Positions 1 to 8,071 of a DNA stretch of 30,663 bases are shown here, in pieces. Made by a program: the position numbers and the translations under genes. Numbering within the stretch: the stretch's first letter is position 1; each line of letters opens with the position of its first letter. The notes below the pieces were generated by a model. That model did no database searches, was not told where the DNA came from, and saw nothing but the letters and a program-made list of their open reading frames with translations. Source of the stretch: Pseudomonadota bacterium (GTDB lineage Bacteria; Pseudomonadota; Alphaproteobacteria; Rhizobiales; Devosiaceae); NCBI GenBank assembly GCA_023433775.1, contig JAEYTY010000075.1, positions 1 to 30,663 of the forward strand, written 5' to 3'.

Positions 1-575
1 AGATTGCGCAGGCCGGGGGTGTTGGGCGAAGAGACATTGACGGTCAGATAATCGGCCAGATTGGCGAAGCGGATGACGCCGAGGACGTAATCGGCGACGA
101 AATCATCGCTGTCCTTGTTGGCGCCGATATTGACGCCGAGGGCGGCGGGCACGCGCAGGCCTTTGAGGCGCTGGAAGGCTGCGTCATGACCCTCATTGTT
201 GAAGCCCATGCGATTGATGACGCCTTCTGCATCGGGCAGGCGGAAGAGGCGAGGCTTGGCATTGCCCGACTGGGCGCGCGGGGTGACCGTGCCGATCTCG
301 GTCATGCCGAAACCCATAAGGGCGAGCTGGCGGGGCACTTCGGCATTCTTGTCGAAGCCGGCGGCCATGCCGACGGGATTGGTCATGTCGATGCCGCAGA
401 GATGGGTGGCAAGCTCGGGCGGATCCTTGTGCTCCTGCTGCGGCGCGAGGCCCAGGCGCAGGGCCGTGATGGTGGCGCCATGGGCGATCTCGGGATCCAT
501 GCGCAGCAGCGTATCGCGCGTGAGGGTCTGCAGCCCCGCATTGCGCAGGAAGGGCGAAAGGGCAGAAAGGATCAT
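1..575 (-). CDS. pyrD: Dihydroorotate dehydrogenase (quinone), class 2, C-terminus beyond window
   Basis: This membrane-associated flavoenzyme oxidises dihydroorotate to orotate with quinone as acceptor, the fourth step of pyrimidine synthesis. The first 191 codons are visible; the family is usually about 350-360 residues, so roughly half lies beyond the left edge. Class 2 hallmarks are seen in order: an N-terminal helical extension, AAGFDKNAE, GTVTP, NRMGFNN, VNIGANKD and VNVSSPNTPGLR, covering the FMN- and substrate-binding strands of the barrel. The ATG overlaps the TGA of the upstream DUF952 gene by four bases (ATGA), which implies translational coupling. A DUF952-pyrD pair is, as I recall, common in Hyphomicrobiales. 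No internal defect is visible in the part shown. Confidence 0.97.
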   Translation of the reverse strand, partial: MILSALSPFLRNAGLQTLTRDTLLRMDPEIAHGATITALRLGLAPQQEHKDPPELATHLCGIDMTNPVGMAAGFDKNAEVPRQLALMGFGMTEIGTVTPRAQSGNAKPRLFRLPDAEGVINRMGFNNEGHDAAFQRLKGLRVPAALGVNIGANKDSDDFVADYVLGVIRFANLADYLTVNVSSPNTPGLRN

Positions 576-928
576 CGAACAGCCTCGGGCAGAACACAGG
601 AGCCGTTGGCGGCGACGCTGATCGGCGCCTCCCAGGCGACGGCGGAGAGGGAAAGCGGACCGCCATAAAGATGAGGGAAGAGCTGGCCGCCGCGCGATGG
701 CTCCCAGACCAGGCCCTGGCCCAGATCGGCCGTGCGGATGGCGGCAAGCACCAGACCGGACTGACCGGCGAAATGGAGGCGCAGGGTTTCGCTCAATTGC
801 GCGGCGGTGGAAAAATGCATGTAGCCATCGGCGGCATCGATGGGCATTCCGGCAAACTGGCCGGCATTGCGCGCGGGCGCCCAGGCAGCAGCGGTGGCGA
901 TCTTGTAGATGAATTCCGGTGCTTTCAT
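572..928 (-). CDS. DUF952 family protein
   Basis: This is a 118-residue soluble protein of the DUF952 family. It shows the family opening (IYKI followed by a Trp within about ten residues), the DGYMHFST segment near residues 35-42, and the LVWEPSRGG...FPHLYG segment near residues 73-89. The biochemical role of the family is not established, although the fold is related to ADP-ribosyltransferase-like domains by published classification as far as I recall. The length is normal for the family. The start is the ATG at 928, which puts the conserved IYKI motif at residues 7-10; no good Shine-Dalgarno is visible. It is the first gene of a two-gene unit with pyrD and is divergent from the S24 regulator. 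Confidence 0.9.
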   Translation of the reverse strand: MKAPEFIYKIATAAAWAPARNAGQFAGMPIDAADGYMHFSTAAQLSETLRLHFAGQSGLVLAAIRTADLGQGLVWEPSRGGQLFPHLYGGPLSLSAVAWEAPISVAANGSCVLPEAVR

Positions 929-992
929 GAGGGCGGAACCTAGTGCGGTTTCTCGCTGCCGGGAAGGGGCTTTGGGGTGGCGCGGGGGGCGC

Positions 993-1021
993 TTTACAAG
1001 GGGGGGAGCTGGCCGTACGAT
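993..1021 (+). promoter_or_regulatory. Candidate sigma-70 promoter for the S24 regulator gene
   Basis: TTTACA at 993-998 and TACGAT at 1016-1021 are separated by exactly 17 bases. They match the -35 and -10 consensus at five and four of six positions. Transcription would start about 45 bases before the ATG at 1073. The sites lie in the 144-bp divergent gap between DUF952 and the regulator. The S24 regulator could autoregulate here, but I see no convincing operator palindrome. Confidence 0.45.
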
Positions 1022-1072
1022 AGGATTAATTTCCGCACATAGAAGACTACATTCCTTTTCGGACGTTCATTT

Positions 1073-1711
1073 ATGCTGTCACACAGGGTCATCTGGGAAA
1101 GCATTGACGCGCTGGCGCGCCGGCATGGCCATTCCGTTTCGGCGCTGGCGCGCATTGCCGGGCTGGATTCGACGGCGTTCAATGTATCCAAGCGGATCAG
1201 CAAGGACGGCCGCGAACGCTGGCCTTCGACCGAGAGCGTCGCCAAGATTTTGGAAGCGACCGGGGAGAGCATGGATTCATTCCTGGCCGGCGGTACATTT
1301 CTGCAGATGGATGCGGGCCTGCCCTCGCGCACTGTGCCGCTGCTAGGCATGGCGCAGGCGGGGGGCGGCGGCTTTTTTGACTCGGCGGGATTTCCGGCGG
1401 GTCAGGGCTGGGATGAGGTGGCCCTGCCCTCGCCGGGTGACAATGGCATTTTTGCGCTCGAAGTGCAGGGCGATTCCATGGAGCCGCTCTATCGCGAGGG
1501 CGACCGGATCGTGGTTTCGCCCACCGAGCAGGTGCGGCGCGGCGACCGCGTGGTGGTCAAGACCCGCGATGGCGAGGTGATGGCCAAGATTTTGTTCCGG
1601 CAATCGGCCAAACAGATCGAGCTGCAATCGCTCAACCCTGCTTATGACACACGGGTGGTCGATATTGCCGATATAGACTGGATCGCGCGGATCATCTGGG
1701 CGAGCCAATAG
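1073..1711 (+). CDS. LexA-like S24 family transcriptional repressor (HTH plus peptidase domain)
   Basis: This 212-residue regulator has an N-terminal helix-turn-helix (about residues 18-45, with SALARIAGLDSTAF) and a C-terminal S24 domain. The peptidase dyad is intact: Ser135 in GDSM and Lys172 in VMAKIL. The candidate autocleavage Ala-Gly is A96-G97, in the position equivalent to Ala84-Gly85 of E. coli LexA. It therefore looks able to self-cleave after a signal, as LexA and phage repressors do, but it is not LexA itself because the HTH is of the XRE type. A TIM-barrel gene starts 9 bases after its stop and is probably co-transcribed. The start is the ATG at 1073, with only a weak ribosome site. 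No phage genes surround it, so this looks like a resident chromosomal regulator; the inducer and regulon are unknown. Confidence 0.9.
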   Translation: MLSHRVIWESIDALARRHGHSVSALARIAGLDSTAFNVSKRISKDGRERWPSTESVAKILEATGESMDSFLAGGTFLQMDAGLPSRTVPLLGMAQAGGGGFFDSAGFPAGQGWDEVALPSPGDNGIFALEVQGDSMEPLYREGDRIVVSPTEQVRRGDRVVVKTRDGEVMAKILFRQSAKQIELQSLNPAYDTRVVDIADIDWIARIIWASQ

Positions 1712-1720
1712 GAGAAGAGA

Positions 1721-2551
1721 ATGACCGATAATGCAGAGCGGATCGCTGTTTCCACCTGGTCGCTGCACCGGCTGCTGGGCACGACTTTTCCACATGACCT
1801 CAGCACCAGCGCAGTAGGGGAAATGACCGAGACCTATGGCGAGGGCAGCGAGTCCCTGCTGGGTCTGCCATCGGTTCTGGCCAATCACGGCTATCACCGG
1901 CTTGAGATTGTGTCGTTTCACCTGCGCAGCCGTGACGCGATCTATCTGGGCGAATTGCGCGACCAGCTCAGGGTGGCCGGAGTGCGGCTGCAGACACTGC
2001 TGATCGATGCGGGGGATATCACCCACCCCGAGCATGGCCAGCGCGACACCAAATGGATCGCCGGGTGGATCGACACGGCCAATGAACTGGGCGCGGAACA
2101 TGCGCGGATCATTGCCGGCAAGCAGCAGGAAACGCCCGAGACCATGGCGCGATCGGTAGCGGCGCTGAAGGAACTGGTAGCGGTCAATGCCGGCTCGCCC
2201 ATGCGACTGGTGACGGAAAACTGGTTTGACCTGCTGTCGACGCCGGCGGCGGTGAACGAATTGCTCGACCGCATGGATGGGCAGATCGGGCTTCTGGGCG
2301 ATTTCGGCAATTGGAGCGGGCCCAACAAGCATGAAGCGCTGGCCCAGATTTTTGGCCGGGCCGAGCTTTGTCACGCCAAGGCGAGCTTCAAGGACGGAAT
2401 GCTGGACGAGGACGACTATGGCGCCTGTGTCGGCCTGGCGGAGAAGGCCGGATATCGCGGACCCTATACACTGATATTTGATGCGGACCAGCCGGGCGAA
2501 TGGTCCGGATTGGCGCAGGAACGGGACTTTATCCTCTCCATCCTCGACTGA
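1721..2551 (+). CDS. Sugar phosphate isomerase/epimerase-type TIM-barrel protein
   Basis: This is a 276-residue protein of the xylose-isomerase-like TIM-barrel family (AP endonuclease 2 fold). Acidic and histidine residues sit at the ends of strands as expected for a divalent-metal site: E166 in VTENW, D194 in LLGDFGNW, H218 in CHAKASF, and D254/D256 in IFDADQPGEW. The family includes isomerases, epimerases and dehydratases acting on sugars, polyols or hydroxy-acids; the substrate cannot be read from the sequence. A strong AGGAGA ribosome site just before the ATG, overlapping the end of the S24 gene, fixes the start. Co-transcription with the S24 regulator is likely from the 9-base spacing, but whether they act together is unknown. 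Confidence 0.82.
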   Translation: MTDNAERIAVSTWSLHRLLGTTFPHDLSTSAVGEMTETYGEGSESLLGLPSVLANHGYHRLEIVSFHLRSRDAIYLGELRDQLRVAGVRLQTLLIDAGDITHPEHGQRDTKWIAGWIDTANELGAEHARIIAGKQQETPETMARSVAALKELVAVNAGSPMRLVTENWFDLLSTPAAVNELLDRMDGQIGLLGDFGNWSGPNKHEALAQIFGRAELCHAKASFKDGMLDEDDYGACVGLAEKAGYRGPYTLIFDADQPGEWSGLAQERDFILSILD

Positions 2552-2599
2552 TATTTTCCAGCGCTGGAAGCCACTTGTTAAGGGCCGATAGCCGATAGT

Positions 2600-4357
2600 G
2601 TGCGGATGGCCAGTCCGCGACCCAGAAGAGAAGCGTCCAAGCCGACCCAAATTGCGGGTGCGGGCGGGATTCTTGCCCGCCTGATGGATGCGGCCCCAGT
2701 GGGAATGCTGGTGGCCACGATGGACGGCAATGTCATCTATGCCAATCAGGCGTTCAGCAACCTGATGGGCCATGAGCTGACCGCCGACAAGGCGCTCAAC
2801 GTCAGCAACCTGATCCACCCCGATGACAATGCGGCGGCACGCCAGCATTTTGACCGGCTGAAGCGACGGGAAACAACGAGCTACCGGGCCGAGCACCGGT
2901 TCGCCAAAGCCGATGGCGAGCCGCTGTGGGTGATGGTGGCTGTGGCGCTGCTGGAAGGCGACGAGGTCAGCGAAGACCTGCTGGTGCTGCAACTGACCAG
3001 TATCGAGCTGCAGAAAAAAGCCGAAGAGGCGCTGGTCTATTCGGAAAGCCGGTGGCATTCGGCGCTGGAAAGCGCGCGCCAGGGCGTGTGGGACTATGAC
3101 ATGCGCAAGGACCGCATGTTTTATTCGCATATGTGGCGCGTGTTGCGCGGCATTCCCGACGATGAGGAAATCGGCGAAGACCACGATTTGCGATGGCTCG
3201 ACCGCATTCACCCCGAGGACCGCGAGCGGCTGAGAGTGGATAGCAAGAAGCAGGGACTGGGTGAGCCCGGCTATGACACGCTGGAATATCGCGAGCTGAC
3301 CCGGGACGGGCGCTATATCTGGCTTTTGAGCCGGGGCAAGCCCATCGAATGGGATGAAAACGGGCAGGTGCTGCGCAGCGTCGGCATCGACACCGACATT
3401 ACCCACCTCAAGACCGTGGAATATGAGCTGGCGGCGGAAAAGGAACGACTGCGCGTGACGCTGGAGGCCATGGCCGACGGCATGATTTCGACAGACGCAG
3501 ATTCGCGCATCGTGTTCATGAATCCGGCGGCCGAATTGCTGACCGGATACAAGGCCAGCGAAGTGAAGGGCATGGTCGCCTGCGACATTTTCCAGTTGCG
3601 CAGCGAAACGACGGGGGCGAAGCTGCCCTGCCCATCGGCCCTATGCCTTGATGAATGTGTGCCCATCCGCGCCGATGATGACAGCGTGCTGGTGAGCCGC
3701 AACGGGACGCAGCGCGATATTCGCTGCACGGCCTCGCCGGTGACGACGCAGGGCGGCAAGGTTTCGGGCGCGGTGCTGGTGTTTCAGGACGTGACGCAGA
3801 GCCGGGCATTGCAGCGGCAATTGGCGCATTCGGCAGCCCATGACGACCTGACGGGACTGCCCAATCGCGCTGCTTTCGAACGCGCGCTCGGGGACGCCAT
3901 AGCCTCGGCGCGGAGCAGCAAGCAGAGCCATTGCCTGATCTATCTCGATCTCGACCGCTTCAAGCCTATCAACGATACGGCGGGACACGCGGCCGGCGAT
4001 GCGCTGCTCAAGCAGGTGGGGCAGACCATTCGCGGCGCCTGTCGCGCCCATGACATGGCGGCGCGTATCGGGGGCGATGAATTTGCGATCATTCTCGAAA
4101 ACTGCCCGCTCGAAAACGGTATCCAGGTGGCCGAGAAGATTGTGCGCGCCATCCGCTCGCTGGTGTTTTCCTGGGCCGGGCGGGAATATTCCATCGGCGC
4201 CAGCGCGGGCATGACCATTATCGGGCCGCAACCCGCATCTTCGCTGGGCTTTATGGGCGAGGCCGACGCCGCCTGCTATGCCGCCAAGGGCGCAGGACGC
4301 GGGCGGGTCGTGGCCTTCCACGACATGGGGCCGAATTTCAGCCGTAGTAAACGCTGA
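2600..4357 (+). CDS. Diguanylate cyclase with three PAS domains
   Basis: This 585-residue soluble signalling protein is predicted to make cyclic di-GMP from two GTP. Three PAS domains come first: about 25-140 (LMDAAPVGMLV...VIYANQAF), 150-270 (with PAC-like GRYIWLLSRGKPI...GIDTDIT) and 283-400 (ISTDADSRIVFMNPAAELLTG). A GGDEF domain follows at about 410-575. The active-site GGDEF is intact at 491-495. The product-inhibition I-site RxxD is present as RAHD at 482-485, at the canonical five-residue spacing. No transmembrane segment and no EAL domain are seen, so it is a cytoplasmic sensor. The start is GTG 2600 or ATG 2606; neither has a strong ribosome site. Its last 20 bases overlap the convergent siderophore ATPase gene. 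Confidence 0.95.
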   Translation: MRMASPRPRREASKPTQIAGAGGILARLMDAAPVGMLVATMDGNVIYANQAFSNLMGHELTADKALNVSNLIHPDDNAAARQHFDRLKRRETTSYRAEHRFAKADGEPLWVMVAVALLEGDEVSEDLLVLQLTSIELQKKAEEALVYSESRWHSALESARQGVWDYDMRKDRMFYSHMWRVLRGIPDDEEIGEDHDLRWLDRIHPEDRERLRVDSKKQGLGEPGYDTLEYRELTRDGRYIWLLSRGKPIEWDENGQVLRSVGIDTDITHLKTVEYELAAEKERLRVTLEAMADGMISTDADSRIVFMNPAAELLTGYKASEVKGMVACDIFQLRSETTGAKLPCPSALCLDECVPIRADDDSVLVSRNGTQRDIRCTASPVTTQGGKVSGAVLVFQDVTQSRALQRQLAHSAAHDDLTGLPNRAAFERALGDAIASARSSKQSHCLIYLDLDRFKPINDTAGHAAGDALLKQVGQTIRGACRAHDMAARIGGDEFAIILENCPLENGIQVAEKIVRAIRSLVFSWAGREYSIGASAGMTIIGPQPASSLGFMGEADAACYAAKGAGRGRVVAFHDMGPNFSRSKR

Positions 4358-5096
4358 TCAGCTGACCGCCGATCTCATGGACTTTGATGTCCATGTCGTA
4401 GATGCCCGCGAGCACTTCGGGGCGGATCATTTCCTTGACTGAACCCTGCGCGGCCACCCTGCCCTGTTTCATCGCCACGATGCGGTCGGAATACCAGGAG
4501 GCAAAGTTGATATCGTGCAGGACCAGAACCACGGTCTTGCCGAGATCGTCGGCAGCCTGGCGCATGAGCTTCATCATGGCCATGGCGTGTTTCATGTCGA
4601 GATTGTTGAGCGGCTCGTCGAGGAGGACATAATCTGTGTCCTGGGCGAGGACCATGGCGACGAAGGCGCGCTGGCGCTGGCCGCCGGAGAGCTCGTCGAG
4701 AAAGCGATGGGAAAGATCGCCGAGATCGAGATAGGCGATGGCGCGCGCGATCTGCTCGCGGTCGGCGGTTGTGAGGCGGCCTTTGGAATGAGGATAGCGA
4801 CCGAAGGCAACGAGATCGGCCACCGTCAGGCGGGCGGCGATGTGATTGTCCTGGCGGAGGATGGAAAGGCGGCGGGCCAACTGGTCGCTGGGGGTTTTGG
4901 TGACATCGAGCCCATCGACGGTAACCGAGCCGGCGGAGAGATCGAGCAGGCGGCTGACCATGGAGAGCAGTGTCGACTTGCCGGCGCCATTGGGGCCGAT
5001 GATGGAGGTGACGCCGCGCGCGGGGATATCGAGGGTTACGTCATCGACCACGAGAGCATCGCCATAGCGGCGGGAGACGGACTGGGTGCGGATCAT
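4338..5096 (-). CDS. Siderophore ABC transporter ATPase (FecE/FatE/CeuD type)
   Basis: This 252-residue cytoplasmic ATPase energises ferric-siderophore uptake. It has Walker A GPNGAGKS at 34-41, signature LSGGQ at 136-140 followed by RQR, Walker B VLLDEP at 157-162, and a switch histidine in VLVLHDINFAS. The segment VADLVAFGRYPHSKGRLT is typical of iron-siderophore ATPases. It is the last gene of a four-gene leftward operon. Its ATG overlaps the TGA of the permease gene before it by four bases (5093-5096). Its 3' end overlaps the convergent diguanylate cyclase gene by 20 bases, so there is no room for a terminator between them. Confidence 0.95.
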   Translation of the reverse strand: MIRTQSVSRRYGDALVVDDVTLDIPARGVTSIIGPNGAGKSTLLSMVSRLLDLSAGSVTVDGLDVTKTPSDQLARRLSILRQDNHIAARLTVADLVAFGRYPHSKGRLTTADREQIARAIAYLDLGDLSHRFLDELSGGQRQRAFVAMVLAQDTDYVLLDEPLNNLDMKHAMAMMKLMRQAADDLGKTVVLVLHDINFASWYSDRIVAMKQGRVAAQGSVKEMIRPEVLAGIYDMDIKVHEIGGQLISVYYG

Positions 5097-6070
5097 GTGC
5101 GGGCTCCCCGCAGCAGCATGGCGATGAACACCACGCCGCCGACAAATTCGATGATGATGGCCAGCGCCGAGTCATAGCCAAAGACGCGCTCAAGCACGAC
5201 CTGGCCGCCGACCAGCGCGATGATGGCGATGAGGATGGCCGCCGGCAGGATGAGGGCGTGGCGATGGCTGCAGATGACCAGATAGGCGAGATTGGCGACG
5301 AGCAGGCCGAAAAAGGTGACCGGGCCGACCAGGGCGGTCGAGACCGAGACGAGCACGGCAATGATCATCAGCACCTGGGCGACGAGGCGGTGATGATCGA
5401 CGCCCAGGTTGATGGCATTGGCGCGGCCGAGGGTGAGCACGTCGAGCGCCGGAAGCAGGCGCCAGACCCAGAGAGCCATGGCGAGAATGGCGAGGGTCGA
5501 GACGACGAGCAGGCTTTTGTCGACGGTGTTGAAACCGGCAAAGAGCACGTCCTGCAGGACGGCGTAATCATTGGGATTGATGAGCCGCTGCATGAGCGAA
5601 GACAGCGAGCGGAACAGCACGCCGAAGACAATGCCGACCAGCACCAGCAGGTAGAGATCGCTGGCGGCGCGGTTGAATAGCCAGCGGAACAGCAGCGTGG
5701 AGAGACCGGCCATAAGGGCGGTTTCATAGGCGAATTGCAGCTGGGCGGGCAGCATGGCGTAGGAGAGGCTGCCGAGGAAGAAAATCTGCACGGTGCGGAC
5801 GAGCGCAAAGAGCGCATCGAACCCCATGATGGCGGGGCTGAGGATGCGGTTGGCGGTGATGGTCTGGAAGAGCACGGTGGCCACGGCGATGGCTGCGCCG
5901 ACGACGACCATGCCCCAGATTTTGGTGCCACGGAATGGCAGCACGAAGGACCAGCTGCCCTTGGCGCCGATGACCATGAAGGCGGTGATGGAGAGTGCCG
6001 CAAGCACGGCGAGGATGAGGAGGACCTGATGGGGCGTCAGCGCGCGCAGGGTGCGGGTTGGGTTAGCCAT
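5093..6070 (-). CDS. Siderophore ABC transporter permease 2 (FecCD family)
   Basis: This 325-residue inner-membrane permease belongs to the FecCD/BtuC family and should form half of the transmembrane channel. Multiple hydrophobic helices are visible. Family signatures include ANRILSPAIMGFDALFALVRT (DNA about 5800-5860) and GPVTFFGLLVANLAYLV near residue 240. The frame is open further upstream, to 6304, but that extension runs through the preceding permease gene. The ATG at 6070, giving MANPTRTLRA, fits the family start and overlaps the preceding stop by 8 bases. It probably pairs with permease 1 as a heterodimer, as in the CeuB/CeuC and FatC/FatD systems. Confidence 0.93.
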   Translation of the reverse strand: MANPTRTLRALTPHQVLLILAVLAALSITAFMVIGAKGSWSFVLPFRGTKIWGMVVVGAAIAVATVLFQTITANRILSPAIMGFDALFALVRTVQIFFLGSLSYAMLPAQLQFAYETALMAGLSTLLFRWLFNRAASDLYLLVLVGIVFGVLFRSLSSLMQRLINPNDYAVLQDVLFAGFNTVDKSLLVVSTLAILAMALWVWRLLPALDVLTLGRANAINLGVDHHRLVAQVLMIIAVLVSVSTALVGPVTFFGLLVANLAYLVICSHRHALILPAAILIAIIALVGGQVVLERVFGYDSALAIIIEFVGGVVFIAMLLRGART

Positions 6071-7025
6071 TCTGCGTCCGCCTCCGCAGCAGCAGATAGA
6101 GGAAGAGCGCGGAGCCGATGACGCCGAAGACGGTGCCGATGGGGATTTCATAGGGGAAGCGAATGAGGCGCCCGACAATGTCGCAGGCGAGGACGAAGCC
6201 GGCGCCCATGAGCACGATCCAGGGAATGGCAAGGCGGGCGTGATCGCCGACGGCCATGGCGACCAGATTGGGCACGATGAGGCCGAGGAAGGGAATGGTG
6301 CCAACCGAGACCAGCACCAGAGCGGTGATCATGGCGACGATGGAAAGGCCCAGCGCCAATACGCGGCGATAATTGAGGCCGAGATTGGTGGTGAAATCCT
6401 GGCCCAGCCCGGCAACGGTGAAGCGGTCGGCAGCGAGCCAGGCTATGCCCACCAGACCGGCGCCGATCCAGAGCAGTTCATAGCGGCCGCGCAGCACGCC
6501 GGAGAAATCGCCCAGCGTCCAGCCGCCGAGGGTTTGCAGCAGATCGTAACGATAGGCGATGAAGCTGGTGACGGAGCCGATGACGCCGCCGAGCATGATG
6601 CCGACCAGCGGGACCATGAGGGTGGAGCGCAGGGGAATGCGGCGCAGGATCTGCATGAAGAGCGCCGTGCCGATCAGGGCGAAGATGGAGGCCACGATCA
6701 TCTTGGCGATGAGGGGACTGGCGGGCCAGAGAAGGGTGACGACCAGAATGCCGAAGGTGGCGCTTTCGACGGTGCCCGCGGTGCCCGGCTCGACGAAGCG
6801 ATTGCGCGCCAGCATCTGCATGAGCAGACCCGCCACGGCGAGGGCGGAGCCGGAAAGGATCAGCGCCAGGGTGCGCGGAATGCGGCTCACCAGCAGAACC
6901 TGCATGGGCCGCGCCTCGGGCGAGGCGGACAGCATGCTCATGGGCGTGACGTCGCTGACCCCGATAAAGAGGCTGATCAGCGCAAGGATCAGCACGGCGA
7001 AAACGCCGAGAGCAAATTTGGACAT
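6063..7025 (-). CDS. Siderophore ABC transporter permease 1 (FecCD family)
   Basis: This 320-residue FecCD-family permease is predicted to span the inner membrane about nine or ten times. The opening helix (residues 5-23) and the block SRIPRTLALILSGSALAVAG (about 47-66), then MQMLARNRFVEPGTAGT, are the diagnostic region of FatD/CeuB-type permeases. SVGTIPFLGLIVPNLVA near residues 240-256 is the conserved loop that contacts the ATPase and gate in BtuC-like proteins. Second gene of the operon; 49 bases separate it from the binding-protein gene, and that gap holds a UUCG stem-loop. The start is the ATG at 7025, immediately before the first helix. Confidence 0.94.
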   Translation of the reverse strand: MSKFALGVFAVLILALISLFIGVSDVTPMSMLSASPEARPMQVLLVSRIPRTLALILSGSALAVAGLLMQMLARNRFVEPGTAGTVESATFGILVVTLLWPASPLIAKMIVASIFALIGTALFMQILRRIPLRSTLMVPLVGIMLGGVIGSVTSFIAYRYDLLQTLGGWTLGDFSGVLRGRYELLWIGAGLVGIAWLAADRFTVAGLGQDFTTNLGLNYRRVLALGLSIVAMITALVLVSVGTIPFLGLIVPNLVAMAVGDHARLAIPWIVLMGAGFVLACDIVGRLIRFPYEIPIGTVFGVIGSALFLYLLLRRRTQNG

Positions 7026-7041
7026 GGGGCCGGACGGAAAT

Positions 7042-7067
7042 GGTCCCCCGCCCGAAGGCGGAGGACC
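7042..7067 (-). promoter_or_regulatory. Intercistronic UUCG stem-loop in the siderophore operon
   Basis: In the leftward transcript these bases fold into an 11-bp stem (ten Watson-Crick pairs and one U.G) closed by a C(UUCG)G tetraloop, an exceptionally stable loop. It lies between the stop of the binding-protein gene and the ATG of permease 1. No U-tract follows, so it is better read as an mRNA-stability or 3'-end-protection element than as a full terminator. Such elements are known to raise the amount of binding protein relative to membrane subunits in other ABC operons; applying that here is inference. Confidence 0.7.
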
Positions 7068-7074
7068 GAGAGGC

Positions 7075-7989
7075 TTAGTTGGAGAGGGCTTCGGTAATCT
7101 GATCGGCCATGATGCCGAAGGAGATCAGGCCGCCATTGACGATATAGGCGCGGACCGGGTCGATATAGACGACGGCTTCGTTCTTCCAGGCATTGGTTTC
7201 GGCAACCAGTTCATTGTCGAGAATGGCGGCGGCAGCGCCCTGGCCCGTCGCCGCATCGCGGTCGATGACCAGCAGCAGATCGGGATTGGTTTCGAGGATG
7301 AATTCGAAGGAGATGGCGTCGCCATGGGTGGCGGCTTCAACGTCTTCGATGGCAGGGGTGACGCCAAGGGTTTCGTGGATGAAGCCGAAACGCGAACCGG
7401 GGCCATAGGCGGTGACTTCGGCGCCGCTGGTGAGGACGACGAGACCCTTGCCGGCATCGGCGGCAGCGGCCTTGGTGGCGGCGATCTTGCCGTCGGTTTC
7501 GGCGATCAGGGCATCAATCTCAGCCTGCTTGCCGAAGATGTCGCCGATGATTTCGGCATTGGCCTTGATCGAGCCGTAGAAATTGGCCCAGTCGTTGGAG
7601 AGATCGACGGTCGGCGCGATCTTGGCCAGTTCGGGATAGGCGGTCGAGGAGCGACCGGCGACGATAATCAGATCGGGCTCGAGGGCGGCGAGCGCCTCGT
7701 AGTCAGGCTCAAAGAGCGAACCGACCTTGGGGTAGGCGTCGCTGGCATATTTTTCGAGATGGGCAGGCAGATTGGAGCCCGGCAGGCCGGCGATCTCGAT
7801 ACCGAGCGCTTCGAGGGTTTCGATGGCAGCAAAATCGAAGCTCACCACTTTCTGCGGCACGCCGGACAAGGTGGTTTCGCCCTGGGCGTGGGTGATGGTT
7901 ATGTCCTGCGCCAGAACTGGCACCACAAGGGCAACAAGGCCGATGGCGAGCGCGGCGGTACGGGTGATGATGTTCACGTGTGCTTCCAT
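7075..7989 (-). CDS. Periplasmic ferric-catecholate siderophore-binding protein (CeuE/FatB/YclQ type)
   Basis: This class III binding protein captures iron-siderophore in the periplasm and feeds the two FecCD permeases. Numbered from the ATG at 7989 it is 304 residues, with a type I signal peptide (hydrophobic core ending PVLAQ) and no lipobox Cys. Residues known to grip catecholates in Campylobacter CeuE appear to be kept: a basic triad R113 (AGRSS), R200 (PGSRFG) and R244 (VIDRD), H222 in THGDAISFEF, and Y282 in DPVRAY. This equivalence is aligned from memory. The start could instead be the GTG at 7977, which has GGAA six bases upstream and gives a shorter signal peptide; the frame is also open to 8040. 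A TGA-N9-TCA operator lies about 85 bases upstream. Likely ligands are tri- or tetradentate catecholates, but this is inference. Confidence 0.93.
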   Translation of the reverse strand: MEAHVNIITRTAALAIGLVALVVPVLAQDITITHAQGETTLSGVPQKVVSFDFAAIETLEALGIEIAGLPGSNLPAHLEKYASDAYPKVGSLFEPDYEALAALEPDLIIVAGRSSTAYPELAKIAPTVDLSNDWANFYGSIKANAEIIGDIFGKQAEIDALIAETDGKIAATKAAAADAGKGLVVLTSGAEVTAYGPGSRFGFIHETLGVTPAIEDVEAATHGDAISFEFILETNPDLLLVIDRDAATGQGAAAAILDNELVAETNAWKNEAVVYIDPVRAYIVNGGLISFGIMADQITEALSN

Positions 7990-8071
7990 TCCGAAACGAA
8001 ATCTGGATCGCGCAAATATGATTGCGCTAGTCAAGTTCACTAATTCGGGCAGAAAGCCGAGTCAAGAAAGG

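Noticed and set aside
1031..1072. Operator palindrome for the S24 repressor near its start.
   Set aside because: The TTCC/GGA elements do not form a convincing inverted repeat when aligned.
1343..3406. 687-codon open frame on the minus strand, antisense to the S24, TIM-barrel and cyclase genes.
   Set aside because: It is the usual long antisense frame of high-GC DNA. The sense strand carries three well-supported genes with family motifs, and the antisense product resembles nothing known.
5093..6304. Extended 403-codon version of siderophore permease 2.
   Set aside because: The extra 78 codons run through the preceding permease gene in another frame. The family-like start is the ATG at 6070 with an 8-base overlap.
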